From positions 1 to 46,097 of IMG/VR virus record IMGVR_UViG_3300044490_000149: a DNA stretch of 46,097 nucleotides. One strand, 5' to 3'. The translations under genes and the position numbers were made by a program. Origin of the DNA: a virus. Of the stretch, positions 18,901 to 26,130 are shown piece after piece (the stretch's first letter is position 1; each line of letters opens with the position of its first letter). The notes under the pieces are model-generated. The model saw only the letters and a program-made list of their open reading frames with translations, had not been told where the DNA came from and did no database searches.

Positions 18901-19653
18901 TGTACTCTCGCCGATACTGAATATCTGGTTGATCCCTACATTACAATAGAAGGAGTTCCTGGGATAACTTCTCTTCCGGCCGGACTTTGGCAGTTCCATA
19001 TGTACCATTATGTGAACAATGCAAGCGGTGATTCAAGAGCCGTGTATAGGGTATTCAAGAGAACGACAGGCGGTAGCGAGACTGAAATCTTTAATGTCAC
19101 AAGCGATGAGATAAACGCAACATCTGTAGCGGAGTACATTACAAGTTATGTACTAACCTCTCCGTATGCTCTTGACGCAACCGACCGCATAGTGGTAAAG
19201 GTTTATGTAAAGTCCACGTCGGCAGGACGCATCGTACACTTCGTTTACGAGGGTACGCTCAACGTTTCGTACGTGATCACTTCTATGACGGTACCTGGCG
19301 TATCTGGTTACTCGGGTTATAGTGGAGTATCCGGCTTTTCTGGAGTATCGGGTTATAGTGGTGTTTCCGGTTACTCCGGAGTGTCAGGTTATAGTGGAGA
19401 TTCTACTTCCGGGTATTCTGGAGTTTCGGGATATAGTGGTTATTCCGGAGAATCGGGTTACTCTGGAACGAGTGGGTACTCTGGGATCGGGACATCTGGA
19501 TATAGTGGAGGTAGCGGTTATAGTGGTAGTGGTGGTAGTATGACCATCTACGGCCCATACTCAAACAATGCTGAAGCGATTGCGGATGGCAGAAGCGTTG
19601 GGGATTTCTATAGAACAGGCGATGACCCAGATACCGTCTGTGTGGTCCATTAA
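15970..19653 (+). CDS. Tail fibre 2: long pseudo-collagen fibre with inserted beta domains
   Basis: 1,227 aa; ATG 15970 follows AAGGAGAG. Residues 1-125 are paralogous to fibre 1 (MLPGL start, VDLINHGSLDAEVVEAEFDK). Four blocks of Gly-X-Ser triplets are separated by three folded inserts: a DUF2793-like module (about 240-325, GDRYIIIPPGEDGWLG...YHYNGVTWIKV), a small beta module (about 440-510, FTNADLVAGMLTVVHNLGEQ), and a larger beta-sandwich (about 940-1105, TPFFFHHDGSDIP...LPAGLWQFHMYHYV). It ends with YSNNAEAIADGRSVGDFYRT, a widespread phage C-terminal tag. Likely a very long trimeric fibre with lateral knobs. Confidence 0.83.
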   Translation: MLPGLTTSTWGYGDGVGPIGNRNWTYDFKIQQDSDIQIYITSPAGAVTQITSSYLVDSVHSQVIYPTVGSGLDPLPVGWTIELRRILPLTQLVDLINHGSLDAEVVEAEFDKITMILQQLNNKMGIQGYSGVSGFSGQAGESGTSGMSGDSTSGFSGASGASGASGFSGEGTSGVSGFSGESGYSGTSGWSGVSGASGTSGFSGEKGDSGVSGFSGVSGFSGTSGFSGMSGVSGYSGEAASYEFVWKNPVIERRSSDSGLTPVDGDRYIIIPPGEDGWLGKDSDEVATYDTDHWNYEIPSDGWTLYVEDENAIYHYNGVTWIKVSTGEPISGFSGYSGSGVSGFSGTSGVSGYSGAAGVSGFSGWSGVSGFSGESGVSGFSGFSGASGTSGFSGVSGYSGEGTSGWSGVSGFSGQSGVSGFSGESGYSGTSGYSGERGATGGSYIKSFTNADLVAGMLTVVHNLGEQYYVAEVVDNNNKAINPDDITFSTATTAIVSLVSFGTITGTWRCVISGGGLSGYSGTAGASGYSGRSGYSGRSGYSGAGTSGYSGRSGYSGRSGYSGGSGYSGRSGYSGSGISGFSGASGYSGVSGFSGESGVSGYSGSGISGFSGTSGFSGEIGESGYSGESGYSGDSTSGYSGVSGFSGVSGFSGTSGYSGVSGYSGEGTSGYSGEIGLPGDSGYSGISGYSGVSGHSGVSGFSGTSGYSGIGTSGYSGTSGYSGESLGESGYSGESGYSGVSGFSGVSGFSGVSGFSGKSGYSGEVGATGTSGYSGEVGESGYSGESGVSGYSGYSGVSGFSGVSGFSGRSGYSGPEGGTGPRGVSGYSGYSGVSGFSGVSGFSGSGISGYSGESLGESGYSGYSGVSGYSGTSGYSGDSGVSGYSGTSGYSGYSGVSGYSGDSGYSGVSGYSGVSGFSGTSGFSGVSGYSGVSGYSGSAGYDTGTPFFFHHDGSDIPTYEGLKRIPAESPEDDEAVTCTLADTEYLVDPYITIEGVPGITSLPAGLWQFHMYHYVNNASGDSRAVYRVFKRTTGGSETEIFNVTSDEINATSVAEYITSYVLTSPYALDATDRIVVKVYVKSTSAGRIVHFVYEGTLNVSYVITSMTVPGVSGYSGYSGVSGFSGVSGYSGVSGYSGVSGYSGDSTSGYSGVSGYSGYSGESGYSGTSGYSGIGTSGYSGGSGYSGSGGSMTIYGPYSNNAEAIADGRSVGDFYRTGDDPDTVCVVH
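16348..19540 (+). repeat. Pseudo-collagen Gly-X-Ser repeat blocks, fibre 2
   Basis: Four blocks, approximately 16348-16690, 16955-17295, 17518-18786 and 19297-19540, together encoding well over 200 Gly-X-Ser triplets. X is Tyr, Phe, Val, Thr, Glu, Ala, Asp, Arg or Trp; proline is nearly absent. Serine fills almost every third position. Codons are strongly shuffled between copies (Ser as agt, agc, tcc, tct, tca, tcg). Confidence 0.9.
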
Positions 19654-19664
19654 AGGAGAGCAAA

Positions 19665-20342
19665 ATGTCTAACGAAGCGACTGGCGGTTTATATTCAAGA
19701 GCAGAGGGTAAGAATGCCTTATCGCACCTTTACGGAGGTAGGACAAGACAGGTCTTTGAGATTACCCAGAGGGACGAAAGTTCAGGACAAGGCTCGGCTC
19801 AAATCCACGAAGTAATGCTTGCTGCGGAGTCTCCCGATACAGCGAATACCTCAGCAAACTTCCTTACTGGAGATTATAGCGAATTTTTCCTTGACGGAGT
19901 GGGCGGTTCTGAAAGACTTATAATCCCAGCAAACTGTGCTTGGAATTTCACAATAGAAATGGTGGCGAATGGTAAATATCCATCTACTGAGTTATATAAC
20001 ATTAGTAGTCCACATATTATAAATGGTGGCTCTATATGGAATGATGGGACAGAGTTAAGAAATCCTAACGCTAACCCATTATGTAATGCCAAGTTTAATC
20101 AGTCGGCAAACATTACCAATTTTAGGTATTATGATATGGACGCAGATACATTGACAACTGACCCGTCCTATAATTATTTTGGTGATAATATTCATGCCAC
20201 TTTTATTCTTTGCGTTGACACTACTCTCGGAGCATTGAGGATGTTTGTCAGAGAGCAATTTGCTGATTGCGCTACAGTATTTGTGGCACATATGAGGATT
20301 ATAGAGATTAAGTATTCATTCCCAAGTACAAGTTCTTCATAA
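19665..20342 (+). CDS. Uncharacterised fibre-region virion protein
   Basis: 225 aa, preceded by AAGGAGAGCAAA, the same ribosome-binding leader that precedes the fibre at 15970. The sequence contains VFEITQRDESSGQGSAQIHE and a strand-rich C-terminus typical of phage-encoded beta-sandwich receptor-binding or fibre accessory proteins. No named family was recognised. Base usage here and in the next gene looks different from the CCGG-rich neighbours, which suggests separate acquisition with the glycosyltransferase fusion. Confidence 0.55.
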   Translation: MSNEATGGLYSRAEGKNALSHLYGGRTRQVFEITQRDESSGQGSAQIHEVMLAAESPDTANTSANFLTGDYSEFFLDGVGGSERLIIPANCAWNFTIEMVANGKYPSTELYNISSPHIINGGSIWNDGTELRNPNANPLCNAKFNQSANITNFRYYDMDADTLTTDPSYNYFGDNIHATFILCVDTTLGALRMFVREQFADCATVFVAHMRIIEIKYSFPSTSSS

Positions 20343-20343
20343 T

Positions 20344-22422
20344 ATGGCTACTGAAAACCAGATAAAAGAGTTCAGAAAGTTGTTTGACGAAAAAGAGGGC
20401 AAGGACTTCCCCCTTCCGCAGTTTAGCGGCAAGGGAATAGTCACTACCGCAGGGGGTCATTGCTTTATCTGTATGGCGTATGCCTCTTTCAAACTATTAA
20501 GGCATTTAGGATGCACCTTGCCGATAGAGTGGTTTTACATTGACGATAAGGAGATGCCCGCCAGATACAGAAAATATATAGAGGACATCGGCAACGTAAA
20601 ACTCATTAAAGTCGATGGGATAAAGCAAAACAGCAGTTATTGGAAGGAAAAAGGTGGTTGGCAGTCAAAGGTCAAGGCGATAATGCAGTCCTCATTCAAA
20701 GATGTGTTGTTTCTTGACGCTGATTGTTTCTGTATTAAAGACCCGACATATCTCTTTGATGAGACGGAGTTCAAGCAGTATGGTGCGTTCTTTATGCCAG
20801 ATACGAGGAAGTGGGACACCGAGAGGTGGGCTACTTTGGGCGAGGTATTCGGTGTAGATTTTAATCCTGAACACCACGAGTTTGAGTCATCGGTCATAAT
20901 GGTTGATAAGGACAGGTGTTGGAAAGCACTTAACCTTGTAGACTTCATAAACGGACACTCCGACCTGATATACGAGTTCGTGTATGGCGATAAAGACACC
21001 TTCTACTTCGGGTTTAGGAAGGCGAAGAAGGACTACTTCATCAATCGTGGCTCGCTTATCAAGGCGGGCGGTCTTTTTATTCACAGGGACTACAAGGGTT
21101 TTCCGTTATTCAGACACCTCACCGGAGCAAAATTCTCTACCGTATCGGGCGGTTGGAAGCATAACCATAAGTTGTTTCCTTATACGACCCTCGCCTATTC
21201 GTATATGGACAGGATGAAACAGATACACTTGAAAGAGAAATTACCCGAACCTCAAGAGGTTAAACTCTCCGACATTTGTATCATGGTATCCACTTGCGAG
21301 AAATATAAAGACAGAGCGAAGGCTGTTCTTGAAACTTGGGGCCGGGGTTTAGATAACCTATACTTCATCGTGGATAAACCAATGGGACTTCCTAACGAAG
21401 TCGTTACTGGATTTTCCACCTATCACGAACTGTCGCAAAAAAGTGCCTTCATGTGGGATTGGGCATCCAAGCAAAATTACAAATGGTTCATCAAGATAGA
21501 CGATGATTCTTATTTGTGGACCGATAGGCTTGTTAAAGAACTTTGTAAATACGATCACAGAACTAAAATGGCTCTTGGTGATCTAACTAATATGAGTGAG
21601 TGTGCTAACTGGTGGGACATCTATTGGATTTCTGGCGGTGCGGGGATTGTTTTAAGCAAGCCCGTTCTCGCATATATCAGCGGCAATACTCCAGAGAAAT
21701 ATGCAGGGATGGAGGATGTATGGTTATCGGATATTCTCATTGGCCTTAAGGTTCCTATGCTTAATGTACCGGGGATGTGCCAATATTTTGATGACAATGT
21801 GAATTTTGAAAAACTGATTTCTCTGCACGAATTAAATCCGGAGGATTTGTACGCTCTGGATAAGGGCGAAAAAATCACCGCCCGATACCGCATACGCACA
21901 AGGGATTATTTACCTGCTTTCTTTGAGAAAGAAGGATACAGGGTGGGAGTGGAGGTCGGGGTTTGGGAAGGCGAGTTCTCGGAGCATATCCTCAAGCATT
22001 GGTCTGGTAAACTTTATTCGGTAGACCCTCTTAAAGAAGATAAGAGGTTGCCGAACATAGCCATGGTCAATCTTCCGCAAGAGAAACTTGACGCTATATA
22101 CGCCACCGCAATCTCCAGATTAAGCAAATACGGCGATAGGAGCGTATTTGTCCGCAAGAGTTCGATAGAAGCATCAAAAGATTTTGAAGACGGAAGTTTG
22201 GATTTCGTCTACATAGATGGACTCCATTATTATGACAATGTGATTGAGGATATCAAGGCATGGATCCCTAAAATCCGCAAGGGCGGTATAATTTCAGGAC
22301 ACGACTATTACGAAGACACTTGGGGATGTGCGGTAAGGAAAGCGGTCGATATGTTGGTTCCTAATGTAAGTCATACCCTTGAGAAGCGGGCAAGCGTTTC
22401 TTGGTATAAAATCATAGAGTGA
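20344..22422 (+). CDS. Three-domain fusion: GT71-like, GT31-like and methyltransferase
   Basis: 692 aa. Residues ~25-290 resemble the alpha-mannosyltransferase family (Mannosyl_trans3/GT71): GKGIVTTAGG, LPIEWFYIDD, WQSKVKAIMQSSF and the DxD motif LFLDADCF (DAD at 125-127). Residues ~300-510 resemble beta-glycosyltransferases of the Fringe/GT31 type (DICIMVSTCEKYKDRAKAVL, FIKIDDDSYLW with DDD at 386-388, ISGGAGIVLSK, GMEDVWLSDIL). Residues ~520-692 are a class I SAM methyltransferase of the Methyltransf_24 type (GVEVGVWEGEFS at 535, VYIDGLHYY, GGIISGHDYY). It probably builds and caps a short glycan. It lies directly behind the fibres, with different codon flavour. Acceptor unknown. Confidence 0.8.
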   Translation: MATENQIKEFRKLFDEKEGKDFPLPQFSGKGIVTTAGGHCFICMAYASFKLLRHLGCTLPIEWFYIDDKEMPARYRKYIEDIGNVKLIKVDGIKQNSSYWKEKGGWQSKVKAIMQSSFKDVLFLDADCFCIKDPTYLFDETEFKQYGAFFMPDTRKWDTERWATLGEVFGVDFNPEHHEFESSVIMVDKDRCWKALNLVDFINGHSDLIYEFVYGDKDTFYFGFRKAKKDYFINRGSLIKAGGLFIHRDYKGFPLFRHLTGAKFSTVSGGWKHNHKLFPYTTLAYSYMDRMKQIHLKEKLPEPQEVKLSDICIMVSTCEKYKDRAKAVLETWGRGLDNLYFIVDKPMGLPNEVVTGFSTYHELSQKSAFMWDWASKQNYKWFIKIDDDSYLWTDRLVKELCKYDHRTKMALGDLTNMSECANWWDIYWISGGAGIVLSKPVLAYISGNTPEKYAGMEDVWLSDILIGLKVPMLNVPGMCQYFDDNVNFEKLISLHELNPEDLYALDKGEKITARYRIRTRDYLPAFFEKEGYRVGVEVGVWEGEFSEHILKHWSGKLYSVDPLKEDKRLPNIAMVNLPQEKLDAIYATAISRLSKYGDRSVFVRKSSIEASKDFEDGSLDFVYIDGLHYYDNVIEDIKAWIPKIRKGGIISGHDYYEDTWGCAVRKAVDMLVPNVSHTLEKRASVSWYKIIE

Positions 22423-22433
22423 GGGAGAGGCCG

Positions 22434-22664
22434 ATGGATAAATACGGAGAATATGTCGCTAATGAGGGCAGGAAGTCTTTCAGAAGACAGCAGATTTTAC
22501 AAGAGTTGTCGGTATTAGATAGTAAGAGTTTGCGTTCGCTACGGTCAATTTCAGCAGGTGAATCATCTGAAGTGGATGGAACTACCTTGAGGGATTTGGA
22601 AGACAAGGCACAAGCGTTAAGGGTGGAGTTTGGAGAATTGGCTCCCAGTGAATATGTAGAATAA
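22434..22664 (+). CDS. Small charged helical protein
   Basis: 76 aa from ATG 22434, with GGGAGAGG at 22423-22430 just upstream. It is mainly helical and highly charged (KYGEYVANEGRKSFRRQQIL), with a Ser/Glu-rich middle. No family was recognised. It sits between two glycosyltransferase genes and may be an accessory or structural spacer protein. Confidence 0.55.
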   Translation: MDKYGEYVANEGRKSFRRQQILQELSVLDSKSLRSLRSISAGESSEVDGTTLRDLEDKAQALRVEFGELAPSEYVE

Positions 22665-22713
22665 GTTCGTCGGGGAGAATGAGCGTAACAATCAACAAGG
22701 AGGAGAGCGTACA

Positions 22714-23064
22714 ATGGTGTCGATAATCATACCGACCTACACAAATGCCAAAGGATTGGTCGAGTGTGTGGAAAGCGTAAAGAAGTACACGGATATGAGT
22801 CAGGTAGAACTCATAGTCGTAGCAAATGGCGCTCCGGAAGAGTCCAGGAAGTATGCCACGTTATGGTTTGACGAGCCGCTTGGTTATGCAAAGGCGGTTA
22901 ACGCCGGGATCCGCGCGGCAAAGGGTGATTATATAGTCCTGTTAAACGACGATTGTGTTCTGTTGCCACAGCCGGTAAACAAATGGATCGAGATGTTGAG
23001 GAAACCTTTTGATGATGATAGGAATAACCGGGCCGACGTTAGCATGGTCGGAAACGCAAAATGA
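22714..23064 (+). CDS. GT2 glycosyltransferase, N-terminal half only
   Basis: 116 aa; ATG 22714 has a strong AAGGAGGAG site. It shows the nucleotide-sugar-binding half of a GT2 GT-A fold: start VSIIIPTYTNAKGL, central GYAKAVNAGIRAAKGDYIVL, and metal-binding NDD at 78-80. It runs out into an unrelated tail after about residue 98. The acceptor half continues in the +1 frame from 23012. This is either a two-piece enzyme translated from overlapping genes or an old frameshift. Confidence 0.75.
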   Translation: MVSIIIPTYTNAKGLVECVESVKKYTDMSQVELIVVANGAPEESRKYATLWFDEPLGYAKAVNAGIRAAKGDYIVLLNDDCVLLPQPVNKWIEMLRKPFDDDRNNRADVSMVGNAK

Positions 23065-23347
23065 TTGGTGCGTAATATTCTATTGCGCGATGATACGGAG
23101 GAAGGTCTTTGAAGATGTCGGTTTACTTGATGAGCGATTTGGCGCGGGGAATGGAGAGGATGTCGAGTTTTGCATTAGAGTCCAGGATGCCGGATGGAGC
23201 ATTAAAGAGGCCGGCGATCCTATTAAATATACGCCGAACAGAATAATGGGTAAATTTCCGATAGATCATATCGGATCAGTAACTTTGGAGCCATATGGTA
23301 GGAATAACAGGGCCAGTTTTAGGATGGTCAGATCCGGCGCGCAGTAA
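23012..23347 (+). CDS. GT2 C-terminal half module A
   Basis: 111 aa from ATG 23012, with GAGGAAA at 22998-23004 (spacing 7), so independent initiation is plausible. It contains only the acceptor-side half of a GT2: IGITGPTLAW, IFYCAMIRRKVFEDVGLLDE and GNGEDVEFCIR (the conserved ED before the C-terminal helix). It completes the upstream half at 22714, which lies in the 0 frame. It is one of three diverged copies of this module (see 23295 and 24104). Confidence 0.7.
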   Translation: MMIGITGPTLAWSETQNDWCVIFYCAMIRRKVFEDVGLLDERFGAGNGEDVEFCIRVQDAGWSIKEAGDPIKYTPNRIMGKFPIDHIGSVTLEPYGRNNRASFRMVRSGAQ

Positions 23348-24119
23348 GTTCGTAATATTCTACTGCGCCATGATAAAGCGCGAGGTGATCGATAAGATAG
23401 GACTTCTTGACGAGTCTTTCCAGGAAGGTGCCGGGGAAGATACGGACTTTTGTGTAAGGGCATTGGATGCCGGATATAAACAGGCAGAGGTTCCGGATAA
23501 ACCAAAATTCATAGGAGGACAATTCTGCGGTGGGTTTCCTATATATCACAAAGGCGAGGCAACTGTTGGAAAGTTGGAAAACTGGAATGAGATATTTCAT
23601 AGAAACAGCGGGAGACTTGCCGACAAGTATAGCGATCGTCCTATCCGTCTTAATCTCGGTTGTGGTCCTTATTATATGGACGGTTACGTTAATATTGATC
23701 TTTTCAACGACGTGGCGGATATAAACTGCGATGCTACGGATCTGTCCAGGTATAAGTCCGGAACGGTGGATGAGGTATATGCAGGACATCTTTTGGAGCA
23801 TTTCTCTCCATACCGGGTGATGGCTATTTTACGTGAATGGGCAAGGGTGCTAAAACCGAATGGCCGGCTTGTTATGGAACTTCCGGATATAGAGGAATGT
23901 TGCAAGCAATATGCCGGAGCAGATAAAGGTAAGAAGTATGAGATCCTTACTTGCATATATGGACAATTGCCGGATGTTAAGGTTCCACATCAGTATGGAT
24001 GGGACCTGGAACTTCTTACAGATCACCTTACCTGGGCCGGATTTATTGATATAGTTAAAAAACCACAACAGGTTTATCATGGCGGCTATAACATGAGGAT
24101 AGAATGCAAAAAGGCGTAG
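23295..24119 (+). CDS. GT2 C-terminal half module B fused to a SAM methyltransferase
   Basis: 274 aa; ATG 23295 has GGAG 4 nt upstream and overlaps module A by 53 nt. Residues 1-105 repeat the GT2 acceptor half (VGITGPVLGW, IFYCAMIKREVIDKIGLLDE, GAGEDTDFCVR, GGFPIYHKGEATV). Residues ~115-274 are a class I methyltransferase (IRLNLGCGPYYMDGYVNIDL, then GHLLEHFSPYRVMAILREW and LKPNGRLVMELP), the type often found in LPS and capsule clusters. No nucleotide-sugar-binding half is present. The GT part would need a partner or serves as a binding module. Confidence 0.75.
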   Translation: MVGITGPVLGWSDPARSKFVIFYCAMIKREVIDKIGLLDESFQEGAGEDTDFCVRALDAGYKQAEVPDKPKFIGGQFCGGFPIYHKGEATVGKLENWNEIFHRNSGRLADKYSDRPIRLNLGCGPYYMDGYVNIDLFNDVADINCDATDLSRYKSGTVDEVYAGHLLEHFSPYRVMAILREWARVLKPNGRLVMELPDIEECCKQYAGADKGKKYEILTCIYGQLPDVKVPHQYGWDLELLTDHLTWAGFIDIVKKPQQVYHGGYNMRIECKKA

Positions 24120-25432
24120 GCATAACAGGAATCAGAGAGCATACAGAGGTAGGGATTCCTTTCCTGATAGGGTTTTGCTTGATGATTAAAAAAGAATGCC
24201 TGGATGAAATAGGCCTTATGGATGAACAATTCGGTATAGGCGCTATGGAGGATGTAGATCTATGCCATAGAGCGCGCCTTGCCGGATGGGGTATGAAGGC
24301 AGTCCAGGGCGTCAATATACAACATATTCCGGAGCAGACAGTTCACCATCTTCCGCAGGGCCGGCAATATTGGGAAGATCATTTTAAGAAGAATCAGGAT
24401 CTCCTGGCCAGGAAGTGGAATCTTAAACGGAAAGTGACGGTGGATATATGCACAAGAAACAGATATCAAACGACTCTTCCGCTTTGCCTCAATTCTGTCG
24501 CCATGCAAAGTTATGTGCCTTACGAAGTGATTATATACGACGATACGGATACGTCTTTCCGGAAAGATATGAGGCAGGATCCTGTCTTAAGTCATTGCCT
24601 TGTCCTATTACAACAAAAGGGAATCTCCTGGCGTGTGATATTCGGAGAAGGCCGGGGACAGGTGGAAGGACATAGGACAGCGCTAAAAGAGGCAAAGGGA
24701 GAGTTTATCTGGCGCTTGGATGATGACAATGTTCCGGAGCCGGATGTCTTGGAAAAACTGATGAAAAACTTTGAACCGGATGTCGGCGCGGTCGGCGGAC
24801 TTGTCCTGGATCCGGGTAAGGTATCAACGTCATCCATAGCAAGTAACAAGATAGAGGATATATATCTTGGCCTTAATGTTCAATGGTTTCGCCAGGATCG
24901 GAAGATCGAAGTCGATCACCTGTACTCTACCTTTGTGTATAGGAAAGACCAGGATTATTACCCTACAGGGTTATCGCGCGTAGGGCATCGTGAAGAGACG
25001 ATTATGACCTATAGGATGCGGAGGCAGGGTTGGCGCCTGATTGTTGATCCTGGGGCAATTACGTGGCATTTAAGGGGTCCTACAGGGGGTATTAGGGGCG
25101 AAAAAGGCGATTTTTGGGCAAAAGACGAGCAAATCTTCTCGCAGATGCTTATAGATTGGGGCGTCCGGCCGACTATATATAAGACCATAACGCTCGATAA
25201 TGGAATAGGAGATCACTATGCGTTTCGCAAAGTCCTTCCTAAAATATTGTCTCGTTATCCTAATTTTATACTTGCTTGTTGCTATCCCGACGTGTTTAGT
25301 TCTTTTCCTGTTAGGATTGTTTCGATAGGGGAGGCCAGGGCGGCAGGGTGGGGAGATAACATTTACCGGTTCATGGTGGAAAATAACTGGAAAGGAAATA
25401 TTGTAGAGGCGTATGAAAAGTATTATTGTTAG
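24104..25432 (+). CDS. GT2 half module C + complete GT2 + N-terminal GT9 segment
   Basis: 442 aa; ATG 24104 has GAGG 5 nt upstream and overlaps the previous gene by 16 nt. Residues 1-105 are the third copy of the GT2 acceptor half (VGITGIREHTEVGIPFLIGF, GAMEDVDLCHR). Residues ~110-345 form a complete GT2 (VTVDICTRNRYQTTLPLCLN, WRLDDDNVPEPDVL, GHREETIMTYRMRRQGWRLI). Residues ~365-442 look like the start of a GT9 heptosyltransferase fold (DNGIGDHYAFRKVLPKIL), which continues in the next gene. A composite multi-transferase. Confidence 0.72.
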   Translation: MQKGVGITGIREHTEVGIPFLIGFCLMIKKECLDEIGLMDEQFGIGAMEDVDLCHRARLAGWGMKAVQGVNIQHIPEQTVHHLPQGRQYWEDHFKKNQDLLARKWNLKRKVTVDICTRNRYQTTLPLCLNSVAMQSYVPYEVIIYDDTDTSFRKDMRQDPVLSHCLVLLQQKGISWRVIFGEGRGQVEGHRTALKEAKGEFIWRLDDDNVPEPDVLEKLMKNFEPDVGAVGGLVLDPGKVSTSSIASNKIEDIYLGLNVQWFRQDRKIEVDHLYSTFVYRKDQDYYPTGLSRVGHREETIMTYRMRRQGWRLIVDPGAITWHLRGPTGGIRGEKGDFWAKDEQIFSQMLIDWGVRPTIYKTITLDNGIGDHYAFRKVLPKILSRYPNFILACCYPDVFSSFPVRIVSIGEARAAGWGDNIYRFMVENNWKGNIVEAYEKYYC

Positions 25433-25865
25433 TCCGTGGTCGCATGGTCCGGATAATGCTAAAACGTATCCGCACATGCAGTCATTGTGCGATATGTTTC
25501 GCAAGGACTATAGGTTGATTCAGATCGGATTAGGCAACGAGTCCAGATTAACCGGATGTGACTACGCATGGAACCTGCGTCTTTCGGATGTTGAAAAATT
25601 AGTTAAAGAGGTAGGTTATTTTATATCAATAGATAATTTTTTGCATCATTTGGCGTATAACCTGGACGTACCTGGCACTGTTATCTTTGGGCCGTCGGAT
25701 CCAGAGATATTCGGGTATAAGACCCAGATCAATGTGATCAAAGACAGGTCACTCTTACGAACGGATCAATTCGGGTTCTGGAAAGGATATAAATGGCCTA
25801 ATGCTGATACAGGGTGGTATCCGGCCGAGGTCATCTATAAAATGGGGGTGATGTACTGTGTATGA
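25413..25865 (+). CDS. GT9 (heptosyltransferase-like) C-terminal half
   Basis: 150 aa; ATG 25413 overlaps the previous gene by 20 nt, with AGAGG 3 nt upstream. It contains SIIVSPWSHGPDNAKTYP and YFISIDNFLHHLAYNLDVPG followed by VIFGPSDPEIFGY. These are the nucleotide-sugar-binding features of GT9 enzymes such as ADP-heptose:LPS heptosyltransferases. The N-terminal half lies at the end of the upstream protein in another frame, so GT9 appears split as GT2 is. It likely acts on a surface or virion glycan. Confidence 0.7.
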   Translation: MKSIIVSPWSHGPDNAKTYPHMQSLCDMFRKDYRLIQIGLGNESRLTGCDYAWNLRLSDVEKLVKEVGYFISIDNFLHHLAYNLDVPGTVIFGPSDPEIFGYKTQINVIKDRSLLRTDQFGFWKGYKWPNADTGWYPAEVIYKMGVMYCV

Positions 25866-26130
25866 CGGACCGGAAAGGCGTAGAACGATGGATAAGGATA
25901 TTGTAGATTTGAAAGTGGAGATGGCCTCCCTTACTTCAATGGTTAAGACGTGGATGGTGGGTTCGGATGAGGTACGTAAAGATTTAAGGGATAAGCAGGA
26001 TGTTATAATTTGTAGACTCAATAAGTTGCCTTGCGATAAGCGAGAAGGTCGGTATGCGATGATGACCTGGGTATTTGTAACGATGATACTCGCTGTTGTC
26101 GCAGATATTATTATGAGGATCGTAAAATGA
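25858..26130 (+). CDS. Coiled-coil protein with C-terminal membrane anchor (lysis-associated candidate)
   Basis: 90 aa; GTG 25858 preceded by GGGGGTG. The N-terminus YDGPERRRTMDKD is typical of small phage lysis-region proteins. A short coiled coil (DIVDLKVEMASLTSMVKTW) leads to one C-terminal membrane helix (MMTWVFVTMILAVVADIIM). This resembles XhlA-type proteins that assist holins. It overlaps the GT9-like gene by 8 nt and opens the lysis region. Confidence 0.58.
   Translation: MYDGPERRRTMDKDIVDLKVEMASLTSMVKTWMVGSDEVRKDLRDKQDVIICRLNKLPCDKREGRYAMMTWVFVTMILAVVADIIMRIVK

Noticed and set aside
22900-23350. Simple sequencing frameshift explaining the split GT2 genes
   Set aside because: Considered, but each downstream piece has its own start and ribosome binding site, and the same module recurs three times, so overlapping genes fit better. 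Read data would settle it.
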